The notes under the pieces are model-generated. The model did not search any database. It was not told the DNA's origin and was given only the letters and a program-made list of their open reading frames with translations. Below are positions 9,293 to 17,405 of a DNA stretch of 64,000 nt, in pieces. The position numbers were made by a program, and so were the translations under genes. The DNA is taken from assembly GCA_050486225.1 (NCBI GenBank), contig JBJHCV010000001.1, positions 478,306 through 542,305 of the forward strand, given 5' to 3'. The stretch is from JBBDIX01 sp050486225 (GTDB lineage: Bacteria; Actinomycetota; Nitriliruptoria; Nitriliruptorales; Nitriliruptoraceae). Each line of letters starts with the position of its first letter. Position 1 is the first letter of the stretch.

Positions 9293-9748
9293 GTGAGAGC
9301 GCTCGTCCAACGGGTACACGAGGCGTGGGTGACGTCCGCCGAACGGCGTGGCGACCCCGCCGAGGAGACGGGTCGGATCGGCCCGGGACTGGTCGTGCTG
9401 GTCGGGGTGACGCACACCGACGACGAGGCGGCGGCCGGCAGACTCGCCGAGCGAGTGCACGACCTGCGCATCTTCGCAGACACCGACGGGGCGATGAACC
9501 TCAGCTGCGCGGACGTGGGTGGTGAGGTGCTCGTCGTCAGTCAGTTCACGCTCTACGCGGACACCCGCAAGGGTCGGCGACCGTCGTACCTGCCGGCGGC
9601 GGGACCCGAGCACGCCGAACCGCTCGTGGAGGCGTTCGCCGCTCGCCTGGTCGAGCGAGGCGCGACGGTGGCCACCGGGCGCTTCCGGACCCACATGGAC
9701 GTGGGACTCGTCAACGACGGCCCGGTCACGATCCTGCTGGAGATCTGA
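9293..9748 (+). CDS. dtd: D-aminoacyl-tRNA deacylase
   Basis: 151 residues. It removes D-amino acids (and glycine from tRNA-Ala) mischarged on tRNA. Both family signatures are present: SQFTLYAD near residue 80 and NDGPVT near residue 140. GTG 9293 gives the standard MRALVQRV N-terminus with CAGGAG 6 bases upstream. GTG 9290 is possible. The 3' end overlaps the end of the PH-domain gene on the opposite strand by 23 bp. Confidence 0.95.
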   Translation: MRALVQRVHEAWVTSAERRGDPAEETGRIGPGLVVLVGVTHTDDEAAAGRLAERVHDLRIFADTDGAMNLSCADVGGEVLVVSQFTLYADTRKGRRPSYLPAAGPEHAEPLVEAFAARLVERGATVATGRFRTHMDVGLVNDGPVTILLEI

Positions 9749-11273
9749 GCGACGCTGCCGCGTGCTCCACCAGCGTCGCGCGCAGGACGTCGGCACGCGC
9801 GTCCCCGACGTCGAGCACCTCCAGGTCTCCACCCGGACCGGCCAGGTGCGCGATCAGGGTCTGCAGCCCCAGCCGACGCTGGAACAGGGTCGACCGGGAG
9901 GTGACAGCCTGGACCCGGCCGAGTGGCGCGAGCCGCAGCGTCGACGACAGCGCCCCGCGACGGGTCGCCACGACCCGGTCGTCGATGCCGTGGGCCAGGT
10001 GCCGGTGGTCGGCCAGCGCGAGCACCGCGGCGACCGGCAGCAGGGCGAGGGTCGTCACGCGGGCGGCGCCGGCGAACGGGACCTCGACGGGCAGGTCGGC
10101 GACGAGGGTCGTCGCCCAGACGACGACGGCGAGGGTCGTCCACGGGCGCAGCCAGCGCCACAGCGCGCGGCGGCGTGCGGCCGCAGGGTGCCGGACCAGC
10201 ACCGGAGCCTCGTCGAGGCCGGGCAGCAGTTCGGCGAGAAGTGCGGCGACCTCGCGGTTCGCGACCAGCGGGATCGTGACCCGTCGATCGGGGCCACCGG
10301 CTCCACCTGCGGAGTGGACACGAAGGCTCGCGACACCAAGCAGCCGTCTCAGCGGGTTGCGCAGCACCTCCACGAGCTGCACCCGAGGCAGGGGAACCGT
10401 CGAGTCGTGGGTCCCGAGCAGCCCGCGGTGCACGACCAGGTCCGTGCCGAGACGGTGGACCCGGAATCCGCCGTCGCGCACGAGGCCGACGACCGCGGCG
10501 GTCGACACGGCGAGGGTCAGGACCACGACGGCGATGCCGGCCGCGCTCGCCACCGGGGACGCGGTCAGCAGGTCCCCGTCGGCCAGGAGGAACTCCACGG
10601 CCTCGTCGATCCACCCCGTGACGCGCCCGCCGGCGAACTGCAGGGCACCCCCGAGCAGCGCGGGCAGCACGAACAGCTGCACGCCCGTCACCGCAGCCAG
10701 CATGACCCGTCCGTGGCCGAGCGCGAGCACCAGGTGGTCGTCCGTCGACCCCGCGTCGTCAGCCACGGGCCGGTCGCGACGCGCGCGCAGGGCATGACGC
10801 AACCGCTCGGCGTCGTGGCGACGGAGCACCGCGAGGCGCACGGCGGGTTCGGCCGACCCGCCGGCCGTCTCCACGTGCAGGGTGGCCGTGCCGGTCAGGC
10901 GTTGGAGCAGCGGTCGTTCCAGCTCGACCTGCTGGATGCGTCCGACGTCGACGCTGCGGTGGCCGCGTCGCACGACGCCCGAGTCGATCCGCAGCACCTG
11001 GCCGTCGAACGAGAACCGGAACCGGCGCCACGCGAGCACGCGCCCGACCGACCCCACCACCACGACACCGATCACCAGTCCGAGGGTGAACCGGGCACCC
11101 GTGGTGACCAGTGCGGCGGCCGGCAGGAACAGGGCCTGCACCAGCTGGGTGAGGGGGACCCCCACGACGACCGACAGGGGATGCAACCGCGACGGCGTCG
11201 CGAAACCGTCCGTGTCCGCGGGTGCGGGACCCGCCACGGGAGGACCGGTCGGCGGGGGAGGGTCAGACGGCAT
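9726..11273 (-). CDS. Large bacterial PH-domain membrane protein (YdbT-like)
   Basis: 515 residues with repeated bPH2/DUF304 modules. Each is a membrane pair followed by a PH-like beta segment (RIDSGVVRRGHRSVDVGRIQ, VVHRGLLGTHDSTVPLPRVQ, VATRRGALSSTLRLAPLGRV). Hydrophobic pairs fall near residues 45-75, 185-255 and 365-410. The start overlaps the end of the smaller PH gene by 11 bp, as in Bacillus ydbS-ydbT. Function is unknown; members of this family affect resistance to envelope stress or bacteriocins. Confidence 0.85.
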   Translation of the reverse strand: MPSDPPPPTGPPVAGPAPADTDGFATPSRLHPLSVVVGVPLTQLVQALFLPAAALVTTGARFTLGLVIGVVVVGSVGRVLAWRRFRFSFDGQVLRIDSGVVRRGHRSVDVGRIQQVELERPLLQRLTGTATLHVETAGGSAEPAVRLAVLRRHDAERLRHALRARRDRPVADDAGSTDDHLVLALGHGRVMLAAVTGVQLFVLPALLGGALQFAGGRVTGWIDEAVEFLLADGDLLTASPVASAAGIAVVVLTLAVSTAAVVGLVRDGGFRVHRLGTDLVVHRGLLGTHDSTVPLPRVQLVEVLRNPLRRLLGVASLRVHSAGGAGGPDRRVTIPLVANREVAALLAELLPGLDEAPVLVRHPAAARRRALWRWLRPWTTLAVVVWATTLVADLPVEVPFAGAARVTTLALLPVAAVLALADHRHLAHGIDDRVVATRRGALSSTLRLAPLGRVQAVTSRSTLFQRRLGLQTLIAHLAGPGGDLEVLDVGDARADVLRATLVEHAAASLRSPAGS

Positions 11274-11859
11274 CGCGACCCTCGTCGGGATGCGACGCGA
11301 GCGCGGCGTGGGACCGCGCCAGCAGTTCCCGGCGCACGTCCGGCGCCTCGTCGCTCGCCAGCCCGGGAAGCAGCGCCGACCCGGTGGCCGAGGCCGTGGT
11401 CACCTCGAGCGACGCGAGGCCGAGCAGGCGGTCCAGGGGTCCGGTGGTGATGTCGATCTGCTGGATCCGGAAGTACGGGACGGATTCACGGCGGTGCACC
11501 AGGATGCCGTGGTCGAGTTCGAGCGCCCGTGGCGCGAGGCGCCAGTGCCATCGTCGCCACCTGGCCCCGGGCAGCCAGGCGACGATCCACAGCCATCCGA
11601 GCACCAGCACGAGGGTCGACGGCCACCGCACCTCGTCCGGCAGCAGGCTGGCCGCAGCCGCGAGCGCGACCACGGGTGGCAGAAGTCCGAGCAGCGCGCG
11701 AAGGCGCCACACGACCCGGACGGAGGCGTGGAGGCGGCGGTCGCGACCGTCCAGCGGGTCACGAGCCGGCGCGTCGGTGGGTTCGGTCACCTCCACCCGG
11801 GCAGACGCCGGAGGGGGAGGAGGCTCGGGAACCGCCCGGTCGGGTCCGCTGCTGGTCAC
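11263..11859 (-). CDS. Small bacterial PH-domain membrane protein (YdbS-like)
   Basis: 198 residues. A Pro/Ala-rich N-terminus precedes two hydrophobic helices (about 58-92). One bPH2 module follows, with the characteristic WRLAPRALELDHGILVHRRE and VPYFRIQQIDITTGPLDRLL. It is the upstream partner of the large PH-domain gene, overlapping it by 11 bp. The two probably form a membrane complex. It is divergent from the CCA nucleotidyltransferase gene, 62 bp away. Confidence 0.85.
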   Translation of the reverse strand: MTSSGPDRAVPEPPPPPASARVEVTEPTDAPARDPLDGRDRRLHASVRVVWRLRALLGLLPPVVALAAAASLLPDEVRWPSTLVLVLGWLWIVAWLPGARWRRWHWRLAPRALELDHGILVHRRESVPYFRIQQIDITTGPLDRLLGLASLEVTTASATGSALLPGLASDEAPDVRRELLARSHAALASHPDEGRDAV

Positions 11860-11921
11860 GACACGGCCACCCTTCGCGTCTCAGTAGTCTCGGCACGCCG
11901 TCGACCGGCGAGCCCTTCCGA

Positions 11922-13397
11922 GTGAACCAGCAACTGACCGCCGCACAGGCTGCCCAGCTCGGGCGGCTGGTCGACGTGTACCCGGAGGCTCGCGAACTCG
12001 GGGAGCGGTTCGCGGCGGCGGGCCACGAACTGCACCTGGTGGGCGGGACGGTGCGCGACACGCTGCTCGCCGGGGGCGACGTCCGCGAACTGTCCACGAT
12101 CGACCTCGACTTCGCGACGTCTGCGCGACCCGAGGACACCGAACGCATCATCGCGCCGTGGGCCACCGCCGTGTGGCTGACCGGGGCCGAGTTCGGGACG
12201 GTGTCCTGCCAGCGAGAGCATCCGGGCCAGCCGCCGCGCCTGATCGAGATCACGACCTACCGGTCGGATCGTTACGAACCGGGATCGCGACACCCCGAGG
12301 TGACGTACGGATCGACGATCGAGGAGGACCTGGCGCGCCGGGACCTGACCGTGAACGCGATGGCCGTGCGGGTCCCCGACTTCGCGTTCGTGGACCCGTT
12401 CGGTGGGCTCGGCGACCTGCGACGGCGGCTCCTGCGCACGCCGATCGACCCGCGGACCTCGTTCGGCGACGACCCGCTGCGCATGGTCCGACTGGCGAGG
12501 TTCTCGGCCACCCTGGACGCGGAGGTCGACGGGGCGACCGGCGCCGCAGCCCGCGCCATGGTCGACGAACTGGAGACCATCTCCGCCGAACGGATCCGCG
12601 ACGAACTCGTCAAGCTGCTCGGATCGGCGCACCCGCGGCGAGGCATCGAACTGCTGGTCGACTCGGGGATGGCGCGCTGGGTCGTGCCCGAGCTCGAGGA
12701 ACTGCGCGAGTGTCGGGACCCCGCCCACCGTCACAAGGACGTCTACCTCCACACGCTGGCGGTGGTGGAGAACGTGCAGGCGCTCGAACCCGAGGGCCAG
12801 CCCGACGTGGTGCTGCGCCTGGCAGCGCTGCTGCACGACATCGGCAAGCCCTCGACGCGCATGATCCACGAGGACGGCACCGTCACCTTCCACCACCACG
12901 ACGTCGTCGGTGCGCGCATGACCCGACAGCGCCTGCGGGACCTGCGCTTCGACCGGGAGACGATCCGGGAGGTCAGCGACCTGGTGCGGATGCACCTGCG
13001 GTTCCACACCTACCGGCAGGGATGGACCGACTCGGCGGTCCGCCGCTACGTGCGCGACGCGGGCGACCTCTTCGAGCGTCTCAACCGGCTGACCCGGGCC
13101 GACGTCACGACCGGCAACCAACGCAAGGCGCAGGGCATCCAGCGGCGGGTCGACGAACTCGAGGAGCGTGTCGAGGAACTGCGCGGCCGCGAGGAGATCG
13201 ATGCGATGCGCCCCGCGGTGGACGGCAACCAGATCATGCGACACCTGGGGATCCGTCCGGGGCCGCTGGTGGGTGACGCGTGGAACCACCTGCTCGAACT
13301 GCGACTCGACCGGGGCGAGATGACCGAGGCCGAGGCGCTGGCCGCACTCGACGAGTGGTGGGCCGAGCATCCGGAGCGGGGATCCGTCGACGGGTGA
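11922..13397 (+). CDS. pcnA: CCA tRNA nucleotidyltransferase with HD domain
   Basis: 491 residues from GTG 11922. It adds or repairs the 3' CCA of tRNA. The nucleotidyltransferase head is clear (ELHLVGGTVRDTLL, then the metal-binding STIDLDFATSA). The RNA-binding neck and body follow, then an HD phosphohydrolase domain (LLHDIGKPSTR, HHHDVVGARM). Longer readings reaching back to 11529 run through the divergent PH gene and are rejected. Orientation opposite to the sigM cluster matches Mycobacterium pcnA. Confidence 0.95.
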   Translation: MNQQLTAAQAAQLGRLVDVYPEARELGERFAAAGHELHLVGGTVRDTLLAGGDVRELSTIDLDFATSARPEDTERIIAPWATAVWLTGAEFGTVSCQREHPGQPPRLIEITTYRSDRYEPGSRHPEVTYGSTIEEDLARRDLTVNAMAVRVPDFAFVDPFGGLGDLRRRLLRTPIDPRTSFGDDPLRMVRLARFSATLDAEVDGATGAAARAMVDELETISAERIRDELVKLLGSAHPRRGIELLVDSGMARWVVPELEELRECRDPAHRHKDVYLHTLAVVENVQALEPEGQPDVVLRLAALLHDIGKPSTRMIHEDGTVTFHHHDVVGARMTRQRLRDLRFDRETIREVSDLVRMHLRFHTYRQGWTDSAVRRYVRDAGDLFERLNRLTRADVTTGNQRKAQGIQRRVDELEERVEELRGREEIDAMRPAVDGNQIMRHLGIRPGPLVGDAWNHLLELRLDRGEMTEAEALAALDEWWAEHPERGSVDG

Positions 13398-13447
13398 CGG
13401 GCGGCCAGGCGCGGGCGGCGGTGCGGCGGCACGAACCGAGTGTCGAG

Positions 13448-13813
13448 TCAGAGCAGGACGTCACGGACCCCGGGCCAACGGGCCACGACCACCGAACGCA
13501 CCGACGACACGGCCACGGGCCCCCACCGGCGGCTGTCGGTCGAACGGTGAGGGGCGTCGCCCTGCACCTCGACGCGGTCACCGTTCACACGAGTGATGCG
13601 CTTGACGACGAGGTGTCCGTGGACGTCGGGGTCCTCCAGCACGACGATGCGATCGACCCGCAGCAGGCGACGGACCGCCGGGATCGTCACGAGGCGTTCG
13701 CCGGCGACCAGCGTCGGTTCCATCGACGCGCCCGCGACCTCCACGAGTCGTCGACGCAGCCCGACGGCTGCGGCAGCCAACGCGAGCAGGGTGACGATCG
13801 CACGTGGTCGCAT
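13448..13813 (-). CDS. sodX: S26-family peptidase, probable Ni-SOD maturation protease
   Basis: About 121 residues from ATG 13813; a longer reading to 13846 lacks a ribosome site. One N-terminal hydrophobic helix precedes the S26 signature GASMEPTLVAGERL, with the catalytic serine in SMEP. The general-base lysine is in HLVVKRITRV. It is divergent from sodN, with 101 bp between. This family removes the leader of Ni-superoxide dismutase to expose the nickel-binding histidine. Substrate assignment rests on that adjacency. Confidence 0.88.
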   Translation of the reverse strand: MRPRAIVTLLALAAAAVGLRRRLVEVAGASMEPTLVAGERLVTIPAVRRLLRVDRIVVLEDPDVHGHLVVKRITRVNGDRVEVQGDAPHRSTDSRRWGPVAVSSVRSVVVARWPGVRDVLL

Positions 13814-13914
13814 GTCCCGTCCTGTCCGTCCTGCGGGGGTCTGCACGGTCGCCCGTGACCTGCGCGGTGACTACGATCGATGGAGATGGTCCCCACCAAG
13901 AGGAGTCCGACCAC

Positions 13915-14349
13915 ATGACCACCAGGAACCTGATCCGCAGGCTGTTCGCGCCCGAGATCACCCGTGTCGACGCCCACTGCGACCTCATGTGCGGTGTCTA
14001 CAACCCCGCACAGGCGCGCATCGAGGCCGAGTCGGTGCTCGAGGTGGCGAAGAAGTACCACGACTCGGACGACGACGTGTTCCGCGCGCGCTGCATCTCC
14101 ATCAAGGAGGAGCGGGCAGAACTCGTCAAGCACCATCTGTCGGTGCTCTGGACCGACTACTTCAAGCCCAACCACCTGGAGGAGTACCCCGACCTCCACG
14201 AGAAGTTCTGGCTCGCGATCAAGGCGGCCGGGGACGCGAAGAAGACGATGGACCCGAAGGCGGGCGAGGACCTGCTCGCGAAGATCGACGAGATCTCCGA
14301 CATCTTCTGGGCGACCAAGGGCGGCAAGCCCGACTGGATGACCAGCTGA
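13915..14349 (+). CDS. sodN: Nickel superoxide dismutase precursor
   Basis: 144 residues from ATG 13915, with AAGAGGAG upstream. Residues 1-20 are the leader removed before His21. The mature N-terminus is HCDLMCGVYNPAQARIEAES: the nickel hook with His1, Cys2 and Cys6, and Tyr9, in mature numbering. KEERAELVKHH and SVLWTDYFKP are the conserved four-helix-bundle segments. The enzyme disproportionates superoxide in the cytoplasm. Oddity: hook position 5, proline in the proteins I know (HCDLPCGVY), is methionine here. The protease gene is directly divergent. Confidence 0.95.
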   Translation: MTTRNLIRRLFAPEITRVDAHCDLMCGVYNPAQARIEAESVLEVAKKYHDSDDDVFRARCISIKEERAELVKHHLSVLWTDYFKPNHLEEYPDLHEKFWLAIKAAGDAKKTMDPKAGEDLLAKIDEISDIFWATKGGKPDWMTS

Positions 14350-14361
14350 CGACTCCGTCGA

Positions 14362-14397
14362 CGGCGGCACCGCACCCGCACGGGCACGGTGCCGCCG
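14362..14397 (+). terminator. Hairpin terminator after sodN
   Basis: Perfect 11-bp stem (14362-14372 with 14387-14397) and a 14-nt loop, 12 bases after the sodN stop. It is followed by a short TATTCT stretch. It would end the sodN transcript before the DUF5318 gene. Confidence 0.7.
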
Positions 14398-14454
14398 CCG
14401 TATTCTGGTCGGACGCCTGTCGGGACCCCGCGCCCGGATCGACAGGAGCCGACG

Positions 14455-14826
14455 ATGCGCAAGGGACGGATCGACTACCGGATCCGACGGCGGACGGTGC
14501 TCGCCGACGTCGCCTCGGGCGCCTGCTCGGCCGACGACGTACGTGACGCGCATCCCGACCTGCTGCGTGCGGCAGAGCACCTCTCCCGAGCGACCGACCG
14601 CCCCTGCCCCCTCTGCGACCATCCGCTCGTCCACGTCACCTACGTGTTCGACGGCGACCCGCGCAACCGCGGAGGCCGTGCGGTCACCGAGGAGGCCCTG
14701 AACCACCTGGTGGACCGACACGGCGACCTCAGGGTCTACGTCGTCGAGGTCTGCCGGGCCTGCCACTGGCACCATCTCGTCGAGTCGTTCCTGCTGACGG
14801 CTCGCCCCGACGCGAACCTCGGATGA
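14455..14826 (+). CDS. DUF5318 family protein
   Basis: 123 residues from ATG 14455, with AGGAG 7 bases upstream. The N-terminus RIDYRIRRRTVLADVASG and two cysteine pairs (CPLC, CRAC) followed by HWHHLV suggest a small zinc-binding protein. It matches my recollection of the actinobacterial DUF5318 family, whose function is unknown. Its stop overlaps the start of the AlaX-type gene (ATGA), so the two are translationally coupled. Confidence 0.75.
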   Translation: MRKGRIDYRIRRRTVLADVASGACSADDVRDAHPDLLRAAEHLSRATDRPCPLCDHPLVHVTYVFDGDPRNRGGRAVTEEALNHLVDRHGDLRVYVVEVCRACHWHHLVESFLLTARPDANLG

Positions 14827-15581
14827 CGATGACCGAACGGATCTGGTCCACGGACCAGTACGCGCGCACGATGGACGCCACCGTCGTCGACGTCGACCCC
14901 GACGACGGGCGGGTCCTGCTCGACCGCACGGTGTTCTACCCGGGAGGTGGCGGCCAGCCGCACGACGTCGGAGACCTCGTGATCGGCGACGATCGCCTGG
15001 TGGTGGTGCGGGTGGCCGACGACGCCCGGGGCGTGTGGCACTGGATCGAGGGCGGGCTGCCGTCGACGGGGACGGCGTTGCGCGGGGAGATCGACTGGCA
15101 GCGCCGGCACCGGCTCATGCGCACCCACACGGCCATGCACGCGCTGTGCGGGGTGGTGTGGCAGCGGCACGCCTCGCCGGTCACCGGTGGGAACATGGAA
15201 CCCGGCGTGGGCCGCCTCGACTTCGAACTGCCCGACTGGGACCCCGACGATCGGGACGTGCTCGAGGAGGAGCTCAACCGGCAGATCGCCGCGGCGCGCC
15301 CCGTCGAGATCACGTTCCTCCCACGCGACGAGGCCGACCGGGATCCCTCGCTCATCCGCACGAAGGTCTCGCTGCTGCCAGCCTCCCTGCGCGAGGTGCG
15401 GGTGGTCGACATCGTGGGACTCGACCGTCAGGCCGACGGGGGGACCCATGTTCGCGACACCGCAGAGGTGGGCCGGGTGCGCATCGCGAAGGTCGAGTCG
15501 AAGGGGAAGGGCTTCCGAAGGATCCGGTTGGTCGTCGACGATCCGGAGGCCCCGGACGGTTCAGCGGCCGCGACGCCGTAG
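14823..15581 (+). CDS. Alanyl-tRNA editing protein (AlaX family)
   Basis: 252 residues, overlapping the DUF5318 stop by 4 bp. Free-standing relative of the AlaRS editing domain, which deacylates Ser- or Gly-tRNA-Ala. The core FYPGGGGQPHDVG near residue 40 is diagnostic. The first metal motif is HTAMH, near residue 101. The second, usually CGGTH, reads DGGTH (in RQADGGTHVRDT). Aspartate therefore replaces the usual zinc cysteine; this may be a normal subfamily variant. The 3' end overlaps a small opposite gene by 21 bp. Confidence 0.88.
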   Translation: MTMTERIWSTDQYARTMDATVVDVDPDDGRVLLDRTVFYPGGGGQPHDVGDLVIGDDRLVVVRVADDARGVWHWIEGGLPSTGTALRGEIDWQRRHRLMRTHTAMHALCGVVWQRHASPVTGGNMEPGVGRLDFELPDWDPDDRDVLEEELNRQIAAARPVEITFLPRDEADRDPSLIRTKVSLLPASLREVRVVDIVGLDRQADGGTHVRDTAEVGRVRIAKVESKGKGFRRIRLVVDDPEAPDGSAAATP

Positions 15582-15767
15582 GACGACCACGTCGTCGCCA
15601 TAGCCCGTCGGGTCGCGTTCCTCGACCCACTCGGTGCCGGTGTCCGGACAGACGTGGACCGCGCGTCCCATGCCGTCGGTTCGTCGATGCTGGAGGTGGG
15701 TGCGCACGAGGTCCGCCGCGAGGTCACCACTGACGCCGTTGAGGGTGCTGCAGCGGCAGTCGGACAT
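15561..15767 (-). CDS. Small cysteine-containing hypothetical protein
   Basis: 68 residues from ATG 15767 (MSDCRCSTLNGVSG). A CRC near the N-terminus and HVCPDTGTEW in the middle could bind a metal. The tail DVVVLRRRGR is basic. It lies on the opposite strand between the AlaX-type and GYF genes, overlapping the former's 3' end. I do not recognise the family. Coding is supported by the compact start and by codon use like its neighbours; it remains the least certain gene of this block. Confidence 0.45.
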   Translation of the reverse strand: MSDCRCSTLNGVSGDLAADLVRTHLQHRRTDGMGRAVHVCPDTGTEWVEERDPTGYGDDVVVLRRRGR

Positions 15768-15909
15768 GGCGGGCTTCCTGGTCGAGTCCGGTCCCGTCGA
15801 GGTGCCCCGACACGATACCGACCCCGTGTGGGCAGTCTGCGGCCGGGTCGACCGTGGCCGTCGGTAGTCTTCGGGGACCGATCCCGTGACCCGGCCGCAG
15901 GAGCACGCG

Positions 15910-16122
15910 GTGGACCTGACCACCGAACGACCGCCCGAGCCTGCGCGCTGGTACCACGTCGTCGACGACCAACGTGAGGGTCCGACGGACCTCGCGTCGA
16001 TGCGGCGGCTGGTGCTCGACGGCGTCGTCACCGCAGACACCCTCGTGTGGGCCGACGGGATGCCCGACTGGACCCCTGCGGGTCAGGTCCCCGCACTGAT
16101 CCCGCCCGCAGGTCTGCGATGA
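15910..16122 (+). CDS. GYF_2-domain (DUF4339) small protein
   Basis: About 70 residues from GTG 15910, with AGGAG 6 bases upstream; GTG 15886 has no such site. Almost the whole protein is a GYF_2 domain: WYHVVDDQREGPTDLASMRR, then VWADGMPDWTPAGQVPAL. These domains bind proline-rich peptides. Its TGA overlaps the ATG of tyrS, so the two are cotranslated. No role in tRNA charging is known to me. Confidence 0.7.
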   Translation: MDLTTERPPEPARWYHVVDDQREGPTDLASMRRLVLDGVVTADTLVWADGMPDWTPAGQVPALIPPAGLR

Positions 16123-17405
16123 GCGGGACGTCGGGCGACGTGCTCGACGTGCTGCGGGCCCGGGGGTTCCTGCAGGACGTCACCGACGAGGCGGCCCTTC
16201 GCGCCCGGTTCGCGGCGGGCCCCGTCACCTTCTACGTCGGGTTCGACCCGACGGCCCCGTCGCTGCACGCCGGCAACCTCGTCGGGATGATGGCGATGTC
16301 GTGGATGCAGCGCATGGGGCACCGCGCGATCGCGATCGCGGGAGGCGCCACCGGACGCATCGGAGATCCCTCGGGACGCGATGCGGAACGCCAACTTCTC
16401 GACGAGGCGACGATCGAACGCCACCTGACGGCGATCCGCACCCAGTTGTCGCACGTGCTCGACCTCACCGACCGCGGCCTGCTGCTCGACAACCACGACT
16501 GGCTCGGCAGCATCGGGTTCCTCGACTTCCTGCGCGACGTGGGCAAGCACTTCAGCGTCAACACGATGGTCGCCCGCGAGTCCGTGAAGCGGCGCCTGGA
16601 GAACCGCGAGCAGGGCATCAGCTACACCGAGTTCAGCTACCAGCTGCTGCAGGCGTACGACTTCCTGCACCTGCACCGCACGCACGGATGTGTGCTGCAG
16701 TGCGGTGGTTCGGACCAGTGGGGCAACATCGTGGCAGGGATCGACCTGATCCGCCGCGTCGAGGGCGCCGAGGCGTTCGGGCTCACCTGGCCGCTGCTGA
16801 CGACCGCCGACGGGGCCAAGTTCGGCAAGTCCGCGGGCAACGCGGTGTGGCTGGACGCGTCCATGACCTCGCCGTACGCGTACTACCAGTACTGGATCAA
16901 CACGGCGGATGCCGACGTCGCGCGCTTCCTGCGTCTGTTCACGTACCTGGACCTCGACGAGATCGAGGAGATCGAACGGGAACTCGCACAGGACCCGGCC
17001 GCTCGCACGGCCCATCGCGTGCTCGCGCGCGAGGCAACGCGGGTCATCCACGGCGACGACGGGGTGCGCACCGCCGAGCAGGCCACCGACGCCCTGTTCG
17101 GCAACGGCAGCTTCGAGGGACTCGACGACGCCACGCTCGAGGAGGTCCTCGCCGAGGCTCCCTCCGTCGAGGTGCCGTCGTCACGACTCGACGACGGCCT
17201 CGGGCTGCTCGAGCTGCTCACGGCCGTCGGGGCGAGCCGCAGCAACTCGGAAGCGCGCCGGCTCGTGGAGCAGGGTGCGGTGCGGGTCGGCGACGCCGTC
17301 GAGTCCGACTCGACCCGCACGCTGACGGGCGACGACCTCGCAGGACGACGCACCCTGGTGCTCAAGGTCGGACGTCGCCGGTACTTCCTCGCCCGGTTCC
17401 GATGA
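16119..17405 (+). CDS. tyrS: Tyrosyl-tRNA synthetase
   Basis: 428 residues. Class I synthetase that charges tRNA-Tyr. The HIGH-equivalent is SLHAGNLVG near residue 46, tyrosine binding is in SYTEFSYQLLQAYDF and GGSDQWGNI, and KFGKS near residue 232 is the KMSKS-equivalent. The C-terminal S4 RNA-binding domain (SNSEARRLVEQGAVRVG) is intact. It overlaps the GYF gene upstream and the OLD-like gene downstream, each by an ATGA. Confidence 0.97.
   Translation: MSGTSGDVLDVLRARGFLQDVTDEAALRARFAAGPVTFYVGFDPTAPSLHAGNLVGMMAMSWMQRMGHRAIAIAGGATGRIGDPSGRDAERQLLDEATIERHLTAIRTQLSHVLDLTDRGLLLDNHDWLGSIGFLDFLRDVGKHFSVNTMVARESVKRRLENREQGISYTEFSYQLLQAYDFLHLHRTHGCVLQCGGSDQWGNIVAGIDLIRRVEGAEAFGLTWPLLTTADGAKFGKSAGNAVWLDASMTSPYAYYQYWINTADADVARFLRLFTYLDLDEIEEIERELAQDPAARTAHRVLAREATRVIHGDDGVRTAEQATDALFGNGSFEGLDDATLEEVLAEAPSVEVPSSRLDDGLGLLELLTAVGASRSNSEARRLVEQGAVRVGDAVESDSTRTLTGDDLAGRRTLVLKVGRRRYFLARFR

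Noticed and set aside
11529..11921. Extended N-terminus for the CCA nucleotidyltransferase
   Set aside because: It runs antisense through the PH-domain gene and adds only Arg/Pro-rich sequence; GTG 11922 gives the family's normal start.
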